A DNA stretch of 52,885 nt from Streptomyces sp. CT34 (GTDB lineage: Bacteria; Actinomycetota; Actinomycetes; Streptomycetales; Streptomycetaceae), in contig NZ_KN708638.1 of assembly GCF_000805335.1 (NCBI RefSeq), positions 7,428,384 through 7,481,268 on the forward strand. The letters are read 5' to 3'. Position 1 is the first letter of the stretch. The number at the start of each line of letters is the position of its first letter. The position numbers were made by a program, and so were the translations under genes. The notes beneath the pieces are model-generated. The model had not been told where the DNA came from, did not search any database, and was given only the letters and a program-made list of their open reading frames with translations. Positions 31,739 through 40,795 of the stretch are shown one piece after another.

Positions 31739-31810
31739 CGCGCACGCAACAAGGGAGGGCACGCGCGCGCAACAGGCGGGGCGGCCGTAGGCGTGGCGAG
31801 CCGTCCTCTG

Positions 31811-32764
31811 CTACCTCAACGCCCCCAGCGCCGCCGCCAGTTCCGCGATCGTGTCCGGGCCCACCCGGCAGCAGCCGCCGATCAGCCGGGCGCCCGCGGC
31901 CACCCAGGCGGCGGCGCGATCCCCGCTGAACGCCGGGCTGCCGCGCCACGCCCGCGCCGTTGCGTCCCAGATCTCCCCGCTGTTGGGGTAGACCACCACC
32001 GGCTTGCCGGTGACCCGCGCCGCGATCTCCACCCCCCGGTCCGCGTCGTCCGGCGCGCAGCAGTTCACCCCGACCGCGATCACCTCGTCCGCCTCCGCGG
32101 CCGGCGCGAACGCCTCGGCCAGCGGCTGCCCGGCCCGCGTACGGTCCCCGGCCACGCTGTACGACAGATATGCCGGGACACCCAGGCCGCGCACCGCCCG
32201 CAGCAGCGCGACCGCCTCTTCCGCGTCCGGCACCGTCTCCAGCGCCAGGACGTCCGGCCGGGCGGCGGCCAGCACCTCCAGGCGCGGTCGGTGGAAGCGC
32301 TCCAGTTCGTCCACCGACAGGCCGTAGCGACCGCGGTACTCGGAGCCGTCCGCCAGCATCGCGCCGTAGGGACCGGCCGACGCGGCGACGTACAGCGGTG
32401 CGGCGACGCCGCCCGCCCGCGCCCGCGCGGCGGCCTCACGCGCCAGTGCCACGCTCCGGCCCATCAGCGCCGCGGCCTCCTCCGTGGCGATGCCGCGTCG
32501 CGCGAACCCCTCGAACGTCGCCTGATAGCTGGCGGTGATCGCCACCTGTGCGCCCGCCTCGTAGTACGCGAGGTGGGCCAGTACGACGGCCTCCGGCTCC
32601 TCGGCCAGCAGTCGGGCCGACCACAGTGCGTCGCCCAGGTCGTGGCCGGCGGACTCCAGTTGGTTCGACAGCCCGCCATCGAGGACGACCGGCCCCGCGG
32701 CGAGCGCCTCGGCGAACGAAGGCTCCGCCGCCGGGGAGGGCGACTGCGACGACGGCCCGCTCAT
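31811..32764 (-). CDS. mmuM: Homocysteine S-methyltransferase
   Basis: A 317-residue zinc methyltransferase that moves a methyl group from S-methylmethionine (or S-adenosylmethionine) to homocysteine, giving methionine. Family marks are VVLDGGLSNQLESAGHDL near residue 26, the first zinc ligand in VGVNCCAPDD, and the Cys pair in LIGGCCRVGPDTI near the C-terminus. The beta/alpha barrel length is normal. The ATG at 32764 has GGGAGG nine bases upstream and lies 19 bases after the YceI-fusion gene's stop, so both form one operon. The pairing with YceI has no obvious metabolic meaning. Confidence 0.93.
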   Translation of the reverse strand: MSGPSSQSPSPAAEPSFAEALAAGPVVLDGGLSNQLESAGHDLGDALWSARLLAEEPEAVVLAHLAYYEAGAQVAITASYQATFEGFARRGIATEEAAALMGRSVALAREAAARARAGGVAAPLYVAASAGPYGAMLADGSEYRGRYGLSVDELERFHRPRLEVLAAARPDVLALETVPDAEEAVALLRAVRGLGVPAYLSYSVAGDRTRAGQPLAEAFAPAAEADEVIAVGVNCCAPDDADRGVEIAARVTGKPVVVYPNSGEIWDATARAWRGSPAFSGDRAAAWVAAGARLIGGCCRVGPDTIAELAAALGALR

Positions 32765-32783
32765 GGCCCACCACCTCCCGGGA

Positions 32784-33656
32784 TCATTCGTGCTCCACCG
32801 CCTGGATGTCCAGCTCGATCCGGATCGTGGCGCCGATCGTGGCGATGCCCCTGGCCAGCATCTTGCGCCAGTCCAGCGTGAAGTCCTCGCGGTGCAGTTC
32901 GGTGACGGCCGTGCACGCCGTACGGGTCTCGCCCGCGATGCCCGTGCCGATGCCCAGGTAGCGGGTGTCCAGCTGGACATTGCGGCTGACGCCGTGCAGA
33001 TGCAGCACGCCCTGTACCGCCCAGCGGCTGCCGCCCTTGTGGACGAACCGCTCCGCGGCGAACTGGAGATACGGGTACCGCGCCACGTCCAGGAACTCCG
33101 CCGACCGCAGATGATCGTCGCGCATCCGCACTCCGGTGTCGATGCTGGCCGCGTCGATGGTCACCTCCACCCGGGAGTCCCGCATCCGCTCACCGATCCA
33201 CAGCCCGCCCTCGAAATGGTTGAACCGGCCGTGGATCTCCGCCAGTCCGATGTGCCGGGCGGTGAAGCGGATGGCACTGTGGTCGGGGTCGATCCGCCAC
33301 CGCCCCGGAGCGGGCAGGGGCAGCGCCGGTGCCAGTTCCAGGGCGATCGGCCGCGGCACGGTCCGCCGGCCCGCCACGACCACCGCCTCGATGCGTACCG
33401 GCCGGAAGCCGTCGGAGGTCACCGCGAGGCGGTACGTGGCGGGCGGCAGCGTCACGGTCAGCCTGCCGTTCGGGTCCGTCCGGCCGTGCGTCACGTCCTG
33501 ACCGTCGGCGTCCCGGATCGCTATCTCGACTCCGGCCATCGGCAGGCCGACCGGATCGTGCACGGACAGGTCCAGCGCGCCCGCCCCTTGGGGGAGCGGT
33601 GACTGCGGGCTGTGCGGCGAACGGTCGCGCAGGCGCTGGAGGATGGCGAGCGGCAT
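32784..33656 (-). CDS. YceI-family protein fused to an N-terminal carboxypeptidase-regulatory-like domain
   Basis: A 290-residue two-domain protein. Residues 25-110 (LSVHDPVGLPMAGVEIAIRD, then TDPNGRLTVTLPPATYRLAV) form a Cna-B/carboxypeptidase-regulatory-like beta-sandwich. From about residue 117 the sequence WRIDPDHSAIRFTARHIGLA starts a YceI lipocalin-like domain, which continues with ARYPYLQFAAER and LHLHGVSRNVQLD. YceI domains bind polyprenoids or amphiphiles. Neither a signal peptide nor a transmembrane helix is visible, so the protein is probably cytoplasmic. A perfect TTGACA lies about 100 bases upstream at 33757-33762 (minus strand). Function is not known beyond the fold. Confidence 0.88.
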   Translation of the reverse strand: MPLAILQRLRDRSPHSPQSPLPQGAGALDLSVHDPVGLPMAGVEIAIRDADGQDVTHGRTDPNGRLTVTLPPATYRLAVTSDGFRPVRIEAVVVAGRRTVPRPIALELAPALPLPAPGRWRIDPDHSAIRFTARHIGLAEIHGRFNHFEGGLWIGERMRDSRVEVTIDAASIDTGVRMRDDHLRSAEFLDVARYPYLQFAAERFVHKGGSRWAVQGVLHLHGVSRNVQLDTRYLGIGTGIAGETRTACTAVTELHREDFTLDWRKMLARGIATIGATIRIELDIQAVEHE

Positions 33657-33855
33657 GACAGGACGGGGCCTCTCGGTCTATTCACGGAAAGAATCGTGGA
33701 AAAGGTGCAGATACCTCTCCATCCTGTCATTGCCGCGGAGCGGATCGGTCATCGGGTGTCAAGAGCCGGGGAAACGTGACTTCGGTCGCAGGGCTCCTCC
33801 ATGGCGCGAGGGGTCCGCGCAGGGGGAAGGGGGAGGCGGGCGGCGACCGCGGTGG

Positions 33856-35307
33856 TCAGTCGCCGTCCGAGGGCATCGTCATCCCGGCCAGGGCCGCCGC
33901 CGGATCGTCCGTGGCCGGGCCGGCGGGCGTCCACCGGCCGGCTTCCTTCCGGTACGGCCACCAGCGGCCGTCGCGGCCGTAGCGGAGCTGGGCGTCGCCG
34001 CCGAGCACCGTCCAGCGGTTGCCGGTGGCGCGCAGCCGGGGCTGTGTCCCGCGGTCCTCCCAGGCAGTCGTGAGCCGTTCGCCGGCGCGGGCCAGCGCCT
34101 CGGGTCCCGGCGTCCAGTCCTCCTCCAGCACCGCCAGGCCGTCCGGGCCGCCCAGCTCCCAGGCCCGTACCGCCCGTGCCAGGCCCTGGGCGTCGCGTCC
34201 CGAACCGGCCGCCAGGCGCGCCGTTATGGCCGCGCCGGGCCCGCCTGCCGCCAGCCGCACGGCGTCCTGCCCAGGCGTCAGTTCGGGCGGCGGTGGGGTG
34301 TCGGGGTGCCACGGGGAGAGCGCCTCGGAGAGCAGCCGACGGGCGCGCGCCGCCGCCTCGCCGATCAGGAACTCCAGTGCGGCCACGTCGACACCGGGCG
34401 CGGGCCGGGTGCCGCCGCCGAGCACCGGAGCGCTGCCCGGCTGCGTGACCATCGGCGGCGGCGCGGGCAGTGGCGGCAGGATGTCCCGCGCGGCGTACGC
34501 CTCGGCGGCCGGTACCCCGGGTTCGTGCCCATTCCCTTGATCGGCCGCTGCCGTGTCGTCGGACGCGGCCCCGGAACGACTCGCGGGTTCGTCCGCGGTC
34601 GCCGCTTCGCCCGTGGTCACCCCGGCGCGAGCCGCGTTCCGCTCCTGGAGCTCGTCCAGCAGCGCCTGTTCGCCCCGGCCACGCAACAGCAGCAGGACGA
34701 ACGGATCCTCGTCCAGCAACCGCGCCACCTGGTAGCACAGCGCGGCGGAGTGCGCGCAGTGGTCCCATGCCCCACAGCCGCACTCCGGCTCCAAGTCGCC
34801 GATTCCCGGGAGGAGTTCGATCCCGGCGACGGCGGCGTCCTCGACGAGGACCGGCGGCATGTCCCGGTCCAGCAGCGCCGCGATATGGCCGGACCGGTCC
34901 GCGACCAGGTCCACAAAGCGCTCCCAGTCGGCCGCGCTCAGCTGCTGCAACAGGACGTCGGAGCGGTGCCGGGTGTGGTCCCGGTCCTGTACCACGGCGG
35001 TGATCCGGCCGGGGCGTACGGATACCGCGCCGACCGTCCCGGCCCGCGCGTGCCGGCGGCCCAGCTTCAGCTGCTGCCCGTCCAGCGCGGTGTCCTCCAG
35101 CGCCTTCAGCCACGCCTGCCCCCACCAACTGCGCGCGAACACCCGCCCGCGCGCCGCCGGCAGGGCGGCGAAGGTCCGCTCGGGACCCGGCCCGTCCGTC
35201 TCCGTCACCGTCTCCAGGGCGTCCCGCATGTGCCGCATGTCCCTCATGTTCTGCATGCTCTGGGTGTCCTGCGTCTTCTTCAGGTCCCGCGTGTTCCGTG
35301 TGGTCAT
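33856..35307 (-). CDS. SWIM zinc-finger protein
   Basis: A 483-residue protein with the SWIM motif PECGCGAWDHCAHSAALCYQV near residue 175, giving the C-x-C...C-x-H zinc ligands. Before it is a conserved N-terminal domain (GRVFARSWWGQAWLKALED, then GRRHARAGTVGAVSVRPGRI); after it are an acidic/Ala-rich linker and a C-terminal domain ending in a beta-rich WRPYRK-like repeat (RWTVLGGDAQLRYGRDGRWW). SWIM domains bind DNA or proteins in chromatin-related factors. Its ATG overlaps the stop of the SNF2-type helicase gene (ATGA), so the two are translationally coupled and probably interact. An N-terminal stretch of Met/Arg/Asp repeats (MQNMRDMRHMRD) is odd. Confidence 0.88.
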   Translation of the reverse strand: MTTRNTRDLKKTQDTQSMQNMRDMRHMRDALETVTETDGPGPERTFAALPAARGRVFARSWWGQAWLKALEDTALDGQQLKLGRRHARAGTVGAVSVRPGRITAVVQDRDHTRHRSDVLLQQLSAADWERFVDLVADRSGHIAALLDRDMPPVLVEDAAVAGIELLPGIGDLEPECGCGAWDHCAHSAALCYQVARLLDEDPFVLLLLRGRGEQALLDELQERNAARAGVTTGEAATADEPASRSGAASDDTAAADQGNGHEPGVPAAEAYAARDILPPLPAPPPMVTQPGSAPVLGGGTRPAPGVDVAALEFLIGEAAARARRLLSEALSPWHPDTPPPPELTPGQDAVRLAAGGPGAAITARLAAGSGRDAQGLARAVRAWELGGPDGLAVLEEDWTPGPEALARAGERLTTAWEDRGTQPRLRATGNRWTVLGGDAQLRYGRDGRWWPYRKEAGRWTPAGPATDDPAAALAGMTMPSDGD

Positions 35308-38300
35308 CGTTCGCCGTTCCCCCTCAGTGCGACCAGGTCCGCCAGTTCCGCGTCGGTGAGTTCGGTCAGTGCGGCCTCGCCGGCGCCCAGTACGGCGTCG
35401 GCCAACTGCTGCTTACGGGAGAGCATGTCGGCGATCCGGTCCTCGATCGTGCCCTCCGTGATGATCCGGTGGACCTGCACCGGCCGGGTCTGCCCGATCC
35501 GGTACGCACGGTCGGTGGCCTGCGCCTCGACGGCCGGATTCCACCAGCGGTCGAAGTGCACCACATGCGCCGCCCGGGTGAGGTTCAGGCCCGTACCGGC
35601 CGCCTTCAGCGACAGCAGGAACACCGGTACCGCGCCGTCCTGGAAGCGCCGCACCATCTCCTCCCGCCGGTCCACCGGCGTCCCGCCGTGCAGCAGTTGG
35701 GCGGGGACGCCGCGCGCCGCCAGGTGGGCGGCCAGCAGCCGCGCCATCCGCACGTACTGGGTGAAGACCAGCACGCTCGCCCCCTCGGCGAGGATGGTGT
35801 CCACGAGCTCGTCCAGCAGCTCCACCTTCCCCGACCGTCCGGCGAACCGCGCCGTACCGGCGTCCGGCGGGCCGTGCCGCTCCTGCCCGTACTGCCCCTT
35901 CGTGTACGGCTCCTTCACATATTGCGCGGGGTGATTGCAGATCTGCTTGAGCGAGGTCAGCAGCCTGACCACCAGGCCCCGGCGGGCGAACCCGTCCGTC
36001 CCGGAGATCTCGCTCAGCCCCTCGCGCACCACCGCCTCGTACAGCCCGGCCTGCTCCTTGGTCAGCGCCACCACCCGGTCGGTCTCCGTCTTGGGCGGCA
36101 GCTCCGGCGCGATCCCCGGATCGGACTTGCGGCGGCGCAGCAGGAACGGCCGCACGAGCCGGGCCAGCCGCTCCGCCGCCGCACCCGCCTCGGGGGACGC
36201 CGCCGCGCCGCCCTCGATGACCCGTGCGTAGCGCCTGCGGAACTGCCCCAGCGGGCCCAGCAGTCCGGGCGTCGCCCAGTCCAGTACGGCCCACAGCTCG
36301 GACAGGTTGTTCTCCACGGGGGTGCCGGTGAGCGCCACCCTGGCCCCGGCCGGGATGGTGCGCAGTGCCCGGGCGGTCGCGGAGAAGGAGTTCTTGATGT
36401 GCTGCGCCTCGTCGGCGACGACCAGCCCCCAGCCGGCCTCGGCCAGCTTCCCGGCGTCCAGCCGCATCGTGCCGTATGTGGTCAGGACGAACTCGCCGGC
36501 CGCGGGCTCCCCCAGACTGCGCCGCCCGCCATGGAAGCGGCGCACCGGCGTACCGGGTGCGAACCTCTCGATCTCCCGCTGCCAGTTGCCCATCAGGGAG
36601 GTGGGGCAGACGACCAGGGTGGGACCGGCGGATGCCGGGTCGGTCTGCCGGTGCAGATGGAGGGCGATCAGGGTGACGGTCTTGCCCAGGCCCATGTCGT
36701 CGGCCAGACAGCAGCCGAGGCCGAGTGAGGTCATCCGGTGCAGCCAGTCGAGCCCGCGCAGCTGGTAGTCGCGCAGTGTGGCGGCGAGCGCGGCCGGCTG
36801 CTCCACGGGGGCGGCGTCCGCGCGCTCCGGATCGGCGAGCCGGTCGCGCAGTTGGGCCAGCGGGCCGGACGCGCGCACCTCCACCCGGTGGCCGTCGCCG
36901 TCCGCCACGCTGCCGGTGAGCGCGGCGCCGAGCGCGTCGAGCGGGGTGACCTTGCGGTCCCGACGGTCCCGGGCGGCACGCACCGCCGCCGGATCGATCA
37001 GCACCCACTGGTCGCGCAGCCGCACCAACGGCCGGCCGGCCTCGGCGATCCGGTCCAGCTCCGCCCGGTCGATCTCCTGGCCGCCGATCGCGAACCGCCA
37101 GCTGAACGAGAGCAGCGCGCCGGCGGACAGCAGGGACGGCATGCCGGATCCGGCCCCGGCCCCGGAGCCGCGGCCGGTCCCGTTCCCGTCCGCGTCGCCG
37201 TCCCGGCCCCTCGCCCCTTCCCCGTCTCCTTCCCCGATCCAGGGGCGGGCACTGTCGTCCGTGGCCGTCCGGTGTCCGTCGCCGCGCACCGTGCGGTACG
37301 CGGTGGCGCTCGCCTCCATCGTGGTCGCGCCCGTCGTCTCGGGTGGTCCCACCACGGCCTGAGTGGTCAGCGTCCGGGCCAACTCCTTCGGCCAGTGGAC
37401 CGCCACCCCGGCGGCGGCCAGCGCTCCGGACGCCGGGCCCAGCAGCTCGGCGATCTCCTCGTCGGCGAGTTCCAGCGCATCGGGGACGGCCGCGGACAGC
37501 AGCGGCGTCAGCGGAGCCCACACATGGGCCGCGCGGCGCAGCGTGAGCAGGGTGTCCATCCGGGCCCGCGGCCCGAACGCCCACCCCGTCGGCGTCGTGC
37601 CCGCCCAGACCTCGGCGGCATCCGCGCACAGCGTGGGATCGGTCGCGCTGTGGAGCTGGAGGACGGCACGGAAGGCGACGTCCGGCGCGGCCGGCCCGCC
37701 CAACTCGCCCGGCCCGTAGGGCTCGTCCGGCCCGCGGAGCCCGTCGCCGCCCGACAACCCGCACCCCGCGCCCCGCACCTCCACCCGCAGCGATATCCGC
37801 ACCCCCGCGTCGTGTCCGGCGGCGACCTCCGCGGCCCAGGCACGCTGCTCCGGGATGTGCTGCGGGGTGGCTGCGGCGAAGGCCGGCCCGCCGGCGGCCA
37901 GTACGGCCGCGGGAGTACGGGGCAGACCGTCGGCGACCGCGTCCAGGAAGGCCCGGAGATGGCGCTCGGGCTCCGGCAGCGCCACCGGGTCGGTACCGGG
38001 GAGCGGGGTGGCGTGCGCGTACGGAGGCATCGCGGCGGCGAGGTCGCGCAGCCGCCGGACGTCGTCCGGGTCGAGCGGGCCCAGCCGCCAGGCGTCGTGG
38101 CCGGCGGGGCTCAGACCGGGCAGCAGCCGGCCGCGGGCGGCGATCTGGAGCGCCAGTACGGATGCCGCGCCCCAGAAGGCGGCGGCCGGTTGGGTGCCGT
38201 TCGCGGCACGGGCACGGGTGAGGACGGGCACCGCGGCGGCTACCGGCAGCACCAGGGCCGGCACCGCACGTACGGCGATCCCGGCGCCCGTACCGCCGTT

Positions 38301-38618
38301 CCGAGTGGGGTCCGCACCCGTGCCCTCCGCGCCCTCCGCGCCGTCGGGATCGTGCGCCGAGGCCACGGGCAGGGCGACGGATATCTGCTCCGTCGCCGGC
38401 CCGCTCTCGCCGGGTACCTCGTCGCCCCGCGTGCCTCCGCGGTACGCATCCGGGGTCGAGGTGCCCAAGGCGCCGCCCAGGATGCTCGCGACGGGTTCTC
38501 CATCGGGGCGCCAGAAAGCGATCCGGCCGAGCCGGGGTGGATCCGACGGGAGGAAGACCGCTGCACAGCGGGAGAGATCGGAGAGCAGACCGGGGGTGAC
38601 CGTGGTGAGGGAAGCCAC
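35304..38618 (-). CDS. SNF2-family DEAD/DEAH-box helicase
   Basis: A large SWI2/SNF2-type ATPase of about 1104 residues. A long N-terminal region of poorly conserved sequence precedes the helicase core: Walker A in LADDMGLGKTVTLIAL, DEAQ box in VVADEAQHIKNSFS, motif III in VALTGTPVENNLSELW, motif V in LSLKAAGTGLNLTRA and motif VI in ATDRAYRIGQTRPVQVHR. Such proteins translocate on duplex DNA and remodel DNA-protein complexes. It forms a two-gene unit with the SWIM protein. The GTG at 38618 is preferred because GAGGAG lies 12 bases upstream; an in-frame GTG at 38687 has no ribosome binding site. An Asp/Gly/Arg-rich low-complexity linker occurs in the middle. Confidence 0.92.
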   Translation of the reverse strand: MASLTTVTPGLLSDLSRCAAVFLPSDPPRLGRIAFWRPDGEPVASILGGALGTSTPDAYRGGTRGDEVPGESGPATEQISVALPVASAHDPDGAEGAEGTGADPTRNGGTGAGIAVRAVPALVLPVAAAVPVLTRARAANGTQPAAAFWGAASVLALQIAARGRLLPGLSPAGHDAWRLGPLDPDDVRRLRDLAAAMPPYAHATPLPGTDPVALPEPERHLRAFLDAVADGLPRTPAAVLAAGGPAFAAATPQHIPEQRAWAAEVAAGHDAGVRISLRVEVRGAGCGLSGGDGLRGPDEPYGPGELGGPAAPDVAFRAVLQLHSATDPTLCADAAEVWAGTTPTGWAFGPRARMDTLLTLRRAAHVWAPLTPLLSAAVPDALELADEEIAELLGPASGALAAAGVAVHWPKELARTLTTQAVVGPPETTGATTMEASATAYRTVRGDGHRTATDDSARPWIGEGDGEGARGRDGDADGNGTGRGSGAGAGSGMPSLLSAGALLSFSWRFAIGGQEIDRAELDRIAEAGRPLVRLRDQWVLIDPAAVRAARDRRDRKVTPLDALGAALTGSVADGDGHRVEVRASGPLAQLRDRLADPERADAAPVEQPAALAATLRDYQLRGLDWLHRMTSLGLGCCLADDMGLGKTVTLIALHLHRQTDPASAGPTLVVCPTSLMGNWQREIERFAPGTPVRRFHGGRRSLGEPAAGEFVLTTYGTMRLDAGKLAEAGWGLVVADEAQHIKNSFSATARALRTIPAGARVALTGTPVENNLSELWAVLDWATPGLLGPLGQFRRRYARVIEGGAAASPEAGAAAERLARLVRPFLLRRRKSDPGIAPELPPKTETDRVVALTKEQAGLYEAVVREGLSEISGTDGFARRGLVVRLLTSLKQICNHPAQYVKEPYTKGQYGQERHGPPDAGTARFAGRSGKVELLDELVDTILAEGASVLVFTQYVRMARLLAAHLAARGVPAQLLHGGTPVDRREEMVRRFQDGAVPVFLLSLKAAGTGLNLTRAAHVVHFDRWWNPAVEAQATDRAYRIGQTRPVQVHRIITEGTIEDRIADMLSRKQQLADAVLGAGEAALTELTDAELADLVALRGNGER

Positions 38619-38766
38619 TGGAACCGAGAACTCCTCAAGTTTGACTACTGGCCCTGAGTCGCCCGAGGGTACAGCAGGAACCGCCACGTCATGGAACCCT
38701 CGGCGCGAAAAGGGCGTTCAATGGAATACACAGAGCGCGGCATGCACCGCGGAAGGGGCGTGAAGG

Positions 38767-38949
38767 ATGTCCACACAGGCGAAGGTCGCGATCGGCGGCG
38801 TCGTGGTGGGAGCGATCCTGCTGTCGCTGCTGCCCTTCTGGGCGGCCGTTTTGGTCATGGTCGGTGTCCCGGCCATCGCGTATCTCACGCTCGATCCCTC
38901 CCAGCGGCGCCGCCTGCGCCACGTCAGCCGCAAGCAGATCGGCCGCTGA
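38767..38949 (+). CDS. Small membrane protein (60 residues)
   Basis: Most of the sequence is hydrophobic: VAIGGVVVGAILLSLLPFWA and AVLVMVGVPAIAYLTL, enough for two short transmembrane helices or one hairpin, followed by a basic tail QRRRLRHVSRKQIGR that should lie in the cytoplasm. GGAAGGGG lies seven bases before the ATG. Similar small proteins are frequent in Streptomyces; I know no function. It is divergent from the SNF2 helicase gene. Confidence 0.7.
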   Translation: MSTQAKVAIGGVVVGAILLSLLPFWAAVLVMVGVPAIAYLTLDPSQRRRLRHVSRKQIGR

Positions 38950-39067
38950 CCTCACGGGGCCCTGCCGTACGCCGGGTCCCGGCCGCTGCGGCGGGCCCGC
39001 GGCCGTGCGGTGCCGGCCCGCGCCGCCGCGGCAGCCGGGCGATCGGAAACCGGTGCATCGCACGCCG

Positions 39068-39096
39068 CGCCGCGCCGACCACGGCCCGGCGCGGCG
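39068..39096. terminator. Stem-loop between converging genes
   Basis: CGCCGCGCCG at 39068-39077 pairs perfectly with CGGCGCGGCG at 39087-39096 around a nine-base loop, within the 171-base gap between the small membrane protein gene and the next minus-strand gene. Confidence 0.55.
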
Positions 39097-39120
39097 GTTC
39101 TCGGCGCCCCGCGACGAGCG

Positions 39121-39918
39121 TCAGACGGGACGCGCCGCCAGCCTGTCCAACGACGCGAGCAGGCCCGGCAGTTCGGGCCCCCGGCCGACCGGGTGCACCT
39201 CGCCGGGCTCGTCGTCCAGCAGCACGAACGCGATGTCGTCGGTGCGGGCGACCATGCTCCAGCCCGGCCCGTCGACCCGCAGCGTACGGGCCTCGCCCGC
39301 CGCGAACGACGACCGCACCCGGCCGGGCGGCGGCGGCTCGGAGAGATAGCCGCGGGCCTCTTCCAGGACCCGCCGCACGCCCTTGTGCGACTGCTCGCCC
39401 GGCTCGGCGAAGGTGACGTCCTCGTCGTCGACCTGCTCGCGCCACGCCGCCCACTGGAGCGCGATCTCGTCCGCGCCCAGCCGCCGCTGGGCCGGGCCCC
39501 ATTCCGCGGCGTCCGGCGGCGTGAGCGGTGCCGGGCCGCCTTCCTGCGGCTCCGGGTCGTGCGGCTGCGGCACCCCGGGTGCCGCCACGGCGAGCGGCAG
39601 CGGCCAGCCGGGCAGCGCCGCGACCAGGCTGTCCTCAGTGGGCGACAGGTCGTACTCCATACCGCAGTCCCAGGCCGCGATCGCGCAGGCCACCAGCGTC
39701 ACGTCCTCCGTGGCCACCGTCCAGCGCGCACCGGCGCCGTCCTGGCCGAGGACCAGCCCGTAGCCCTCCGCGTACGGTTCGAGACCGAGGCCCGCGCACA
39801 CTTCCGGGTAGTCGTCGCCGAGCACGCTCGGGAACTGCGCGGGCGTCAGCAGCACCGCCGTCAGCACGAACAACTCGTCGCCCGACTGGTCGCTGTCGGC
39901 GCTCTCGGTCGTCGGCAC
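39121..39918 (-). CDS. Uncharacterised acidic protein of Streptomyces type
   Basis: A 265-residue acidic cytoplasmic protein that I do not recognise. The N-terminal half contains FVLTAVLLTPAQFPSVLGDD and WTVATEDVTLVACAIAAWDC; a Pro-rich linker leads to a C-terminal half with LRVDGPGWSMVARTDDIAFV. The latter alternation of strands suggests a small alpha/beta domain. No signal peptide, membrane helix or catalytic motif is visible. The GTG at 39918 is chosen because GGGGAGG lies five bases upstream; the frame is open further but without a ribosome binding site. It is divergent from the zinc-ribbon gene with 89 bases between them. Confidence 0.72.
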   Translation of the reverse strand: MPTTESADSDQSGDELFVLTAVLLTPAQFPSVLGDDYPEVCAGLGLEPYAEGYGLVLGQDGAGARWTVATEDVTLVACAIAAWDCGMEYDLSPTEDSLVAALPGWPLPLAVAAPGVPQPHDPEPQEGGPAPLTPPDAAEWGPAQRRLGADEIALQWAAWREQVDDEDVTFAEPGEQSHKGVRRVLEEARGYLSEPPPPGRVRSSFAAGEARTLRVDGPGWSMVARTDDIAFVLLDDEPGEVHPVGRGPELPGLLASLDRLAARPV

Positions 39919-40007
39919 GCGGGCCTCCCCATCCATTCCGATCCGCACTACGTCGGCGCACCCTAATTGGCTTGGTCCGGCCTTGTCACCAGCCGTACGC
40001 TGCAACG

Positions 40008-40346
40008 ATGTGTTTCTACAGCAGCCGGGTGCACTTCGTGTGCCTGGAGTGCCGCGCCGCGTACAAGAAGACGGCGGGCGCGCGCGAAGCGGACCGCTGC
40101 CCGCGGTGCCGCCGGGAGCTGATCGACGCGGGGGCCGATCTGGCCGTCCCCAAGCGGCGGGACACCGCGGGCTGGCGGGCGCTGGAGACGGTGCTGCGCG
40201 CCGGGTTGACCTTCCACGGCGGCTGCTGCGGTACGGGCCCCGGCTACCGTCCGCGCACCCCGCGTGAGGTCCGGGACCGGCTGGCGCTCGCGGCCCGCAC
40301 CGGAATGCCCGTCAAAGAGGCGCTGGCCGTCGCGGACCCACGCTGA
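40008..40346 (+). CDS. Small zinc-ribbon protein
   Basis: A 112-residue protein with two CxxC knuckles (FVCLECRAAY and DRCPRCRREL, residues 12-35) that form a zinc ribbon. The rest is basic and ends with a conserved-looking stretch PGYRPRTPREVRDRLALAAR. A Gly/Cys segment (FHGGCCGTG) lies between. Relatives in Streptomyces are sometimes given metabolic-enzyme names, which the sequence does not support. It may bind nucleic acid or protein; nothing more can be said. Confidence 0.78.
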   Translation: MCFYSSRVHFVCLECRAAYKKTAGAREADRCPRCRRELIDAGADLAVPKRRDTAGWRALETVLRAGLTFHGGCCGTGPGYRPRTPREVRDRLALAARTGMPVKEALAVADPR

Positions 40347-40401
40347 TCGACCGCCGCGGTGCCGTCGGGCGCACGCGAGGGGGCGGCGCCGGCATGTCCC
40401 G

Positions 40402-40704
40402 TCAGGACACCGGCAGTCCGAGCAGTTCGCAGGCGACCTGCCGGGGGGACTGCGCGCGCTCCCGGGCCAGTGCGATCACCGGTCGGCAGGCCAGCTCGTT
40501 GACCCCGAAGGCGAGCGCCTCGGGCGACACCCACGCCGCCGCCTGTGCGCCGCGCTCCTCGTCCTCCTCGGCGGCTGCCGCCACGTAGCAGGCCGCCGCC
40601 TCGAAGAGATTGTGCGGGCGGCCCGCGAGAGGGTTCCCGCGCCCCGCTCCCGGCCGTCTGCCGCTGTGGAACACCCCGACGATGTCGCGTATGAATCCGG
40701 TCAT
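40402..40704 (-). CDS. Small uncharacterised protein (100 residues)
   Basis: A helical 100-residue protein with an Ala-rich acidic centre (AACYVAAAAEEDEERGAQAA) and a C-terminal helix RERAQSPRQVACELLGLP. I do not recognise a family. GGGAG five bases before the ATG and high third-position GC make it a likely gene. It is divergent from the MpaB-type oxygenase gene and shares a 91-base upstream region with it, so the two may be co-regulated. Confidence 0.62.
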   Translation of the reverse strand: MTGFIRDIVGVFHSGRRPGAGRGNPLAGRPHNLFEAAACYVAAAAEEDEERGAQAAAWVSPEALAFGVNELACRPVIALARERAQSPRQVACELLGLPVS

Positions 40705-40795
40705 TCCGACTCCCGATCCGGCGCCCGTATCGTCGTTGAAGTGTGCCCGCAGCGCCTAGTGTTGGAACTTCGGCTGACGAAGGGACGGACAGCAG

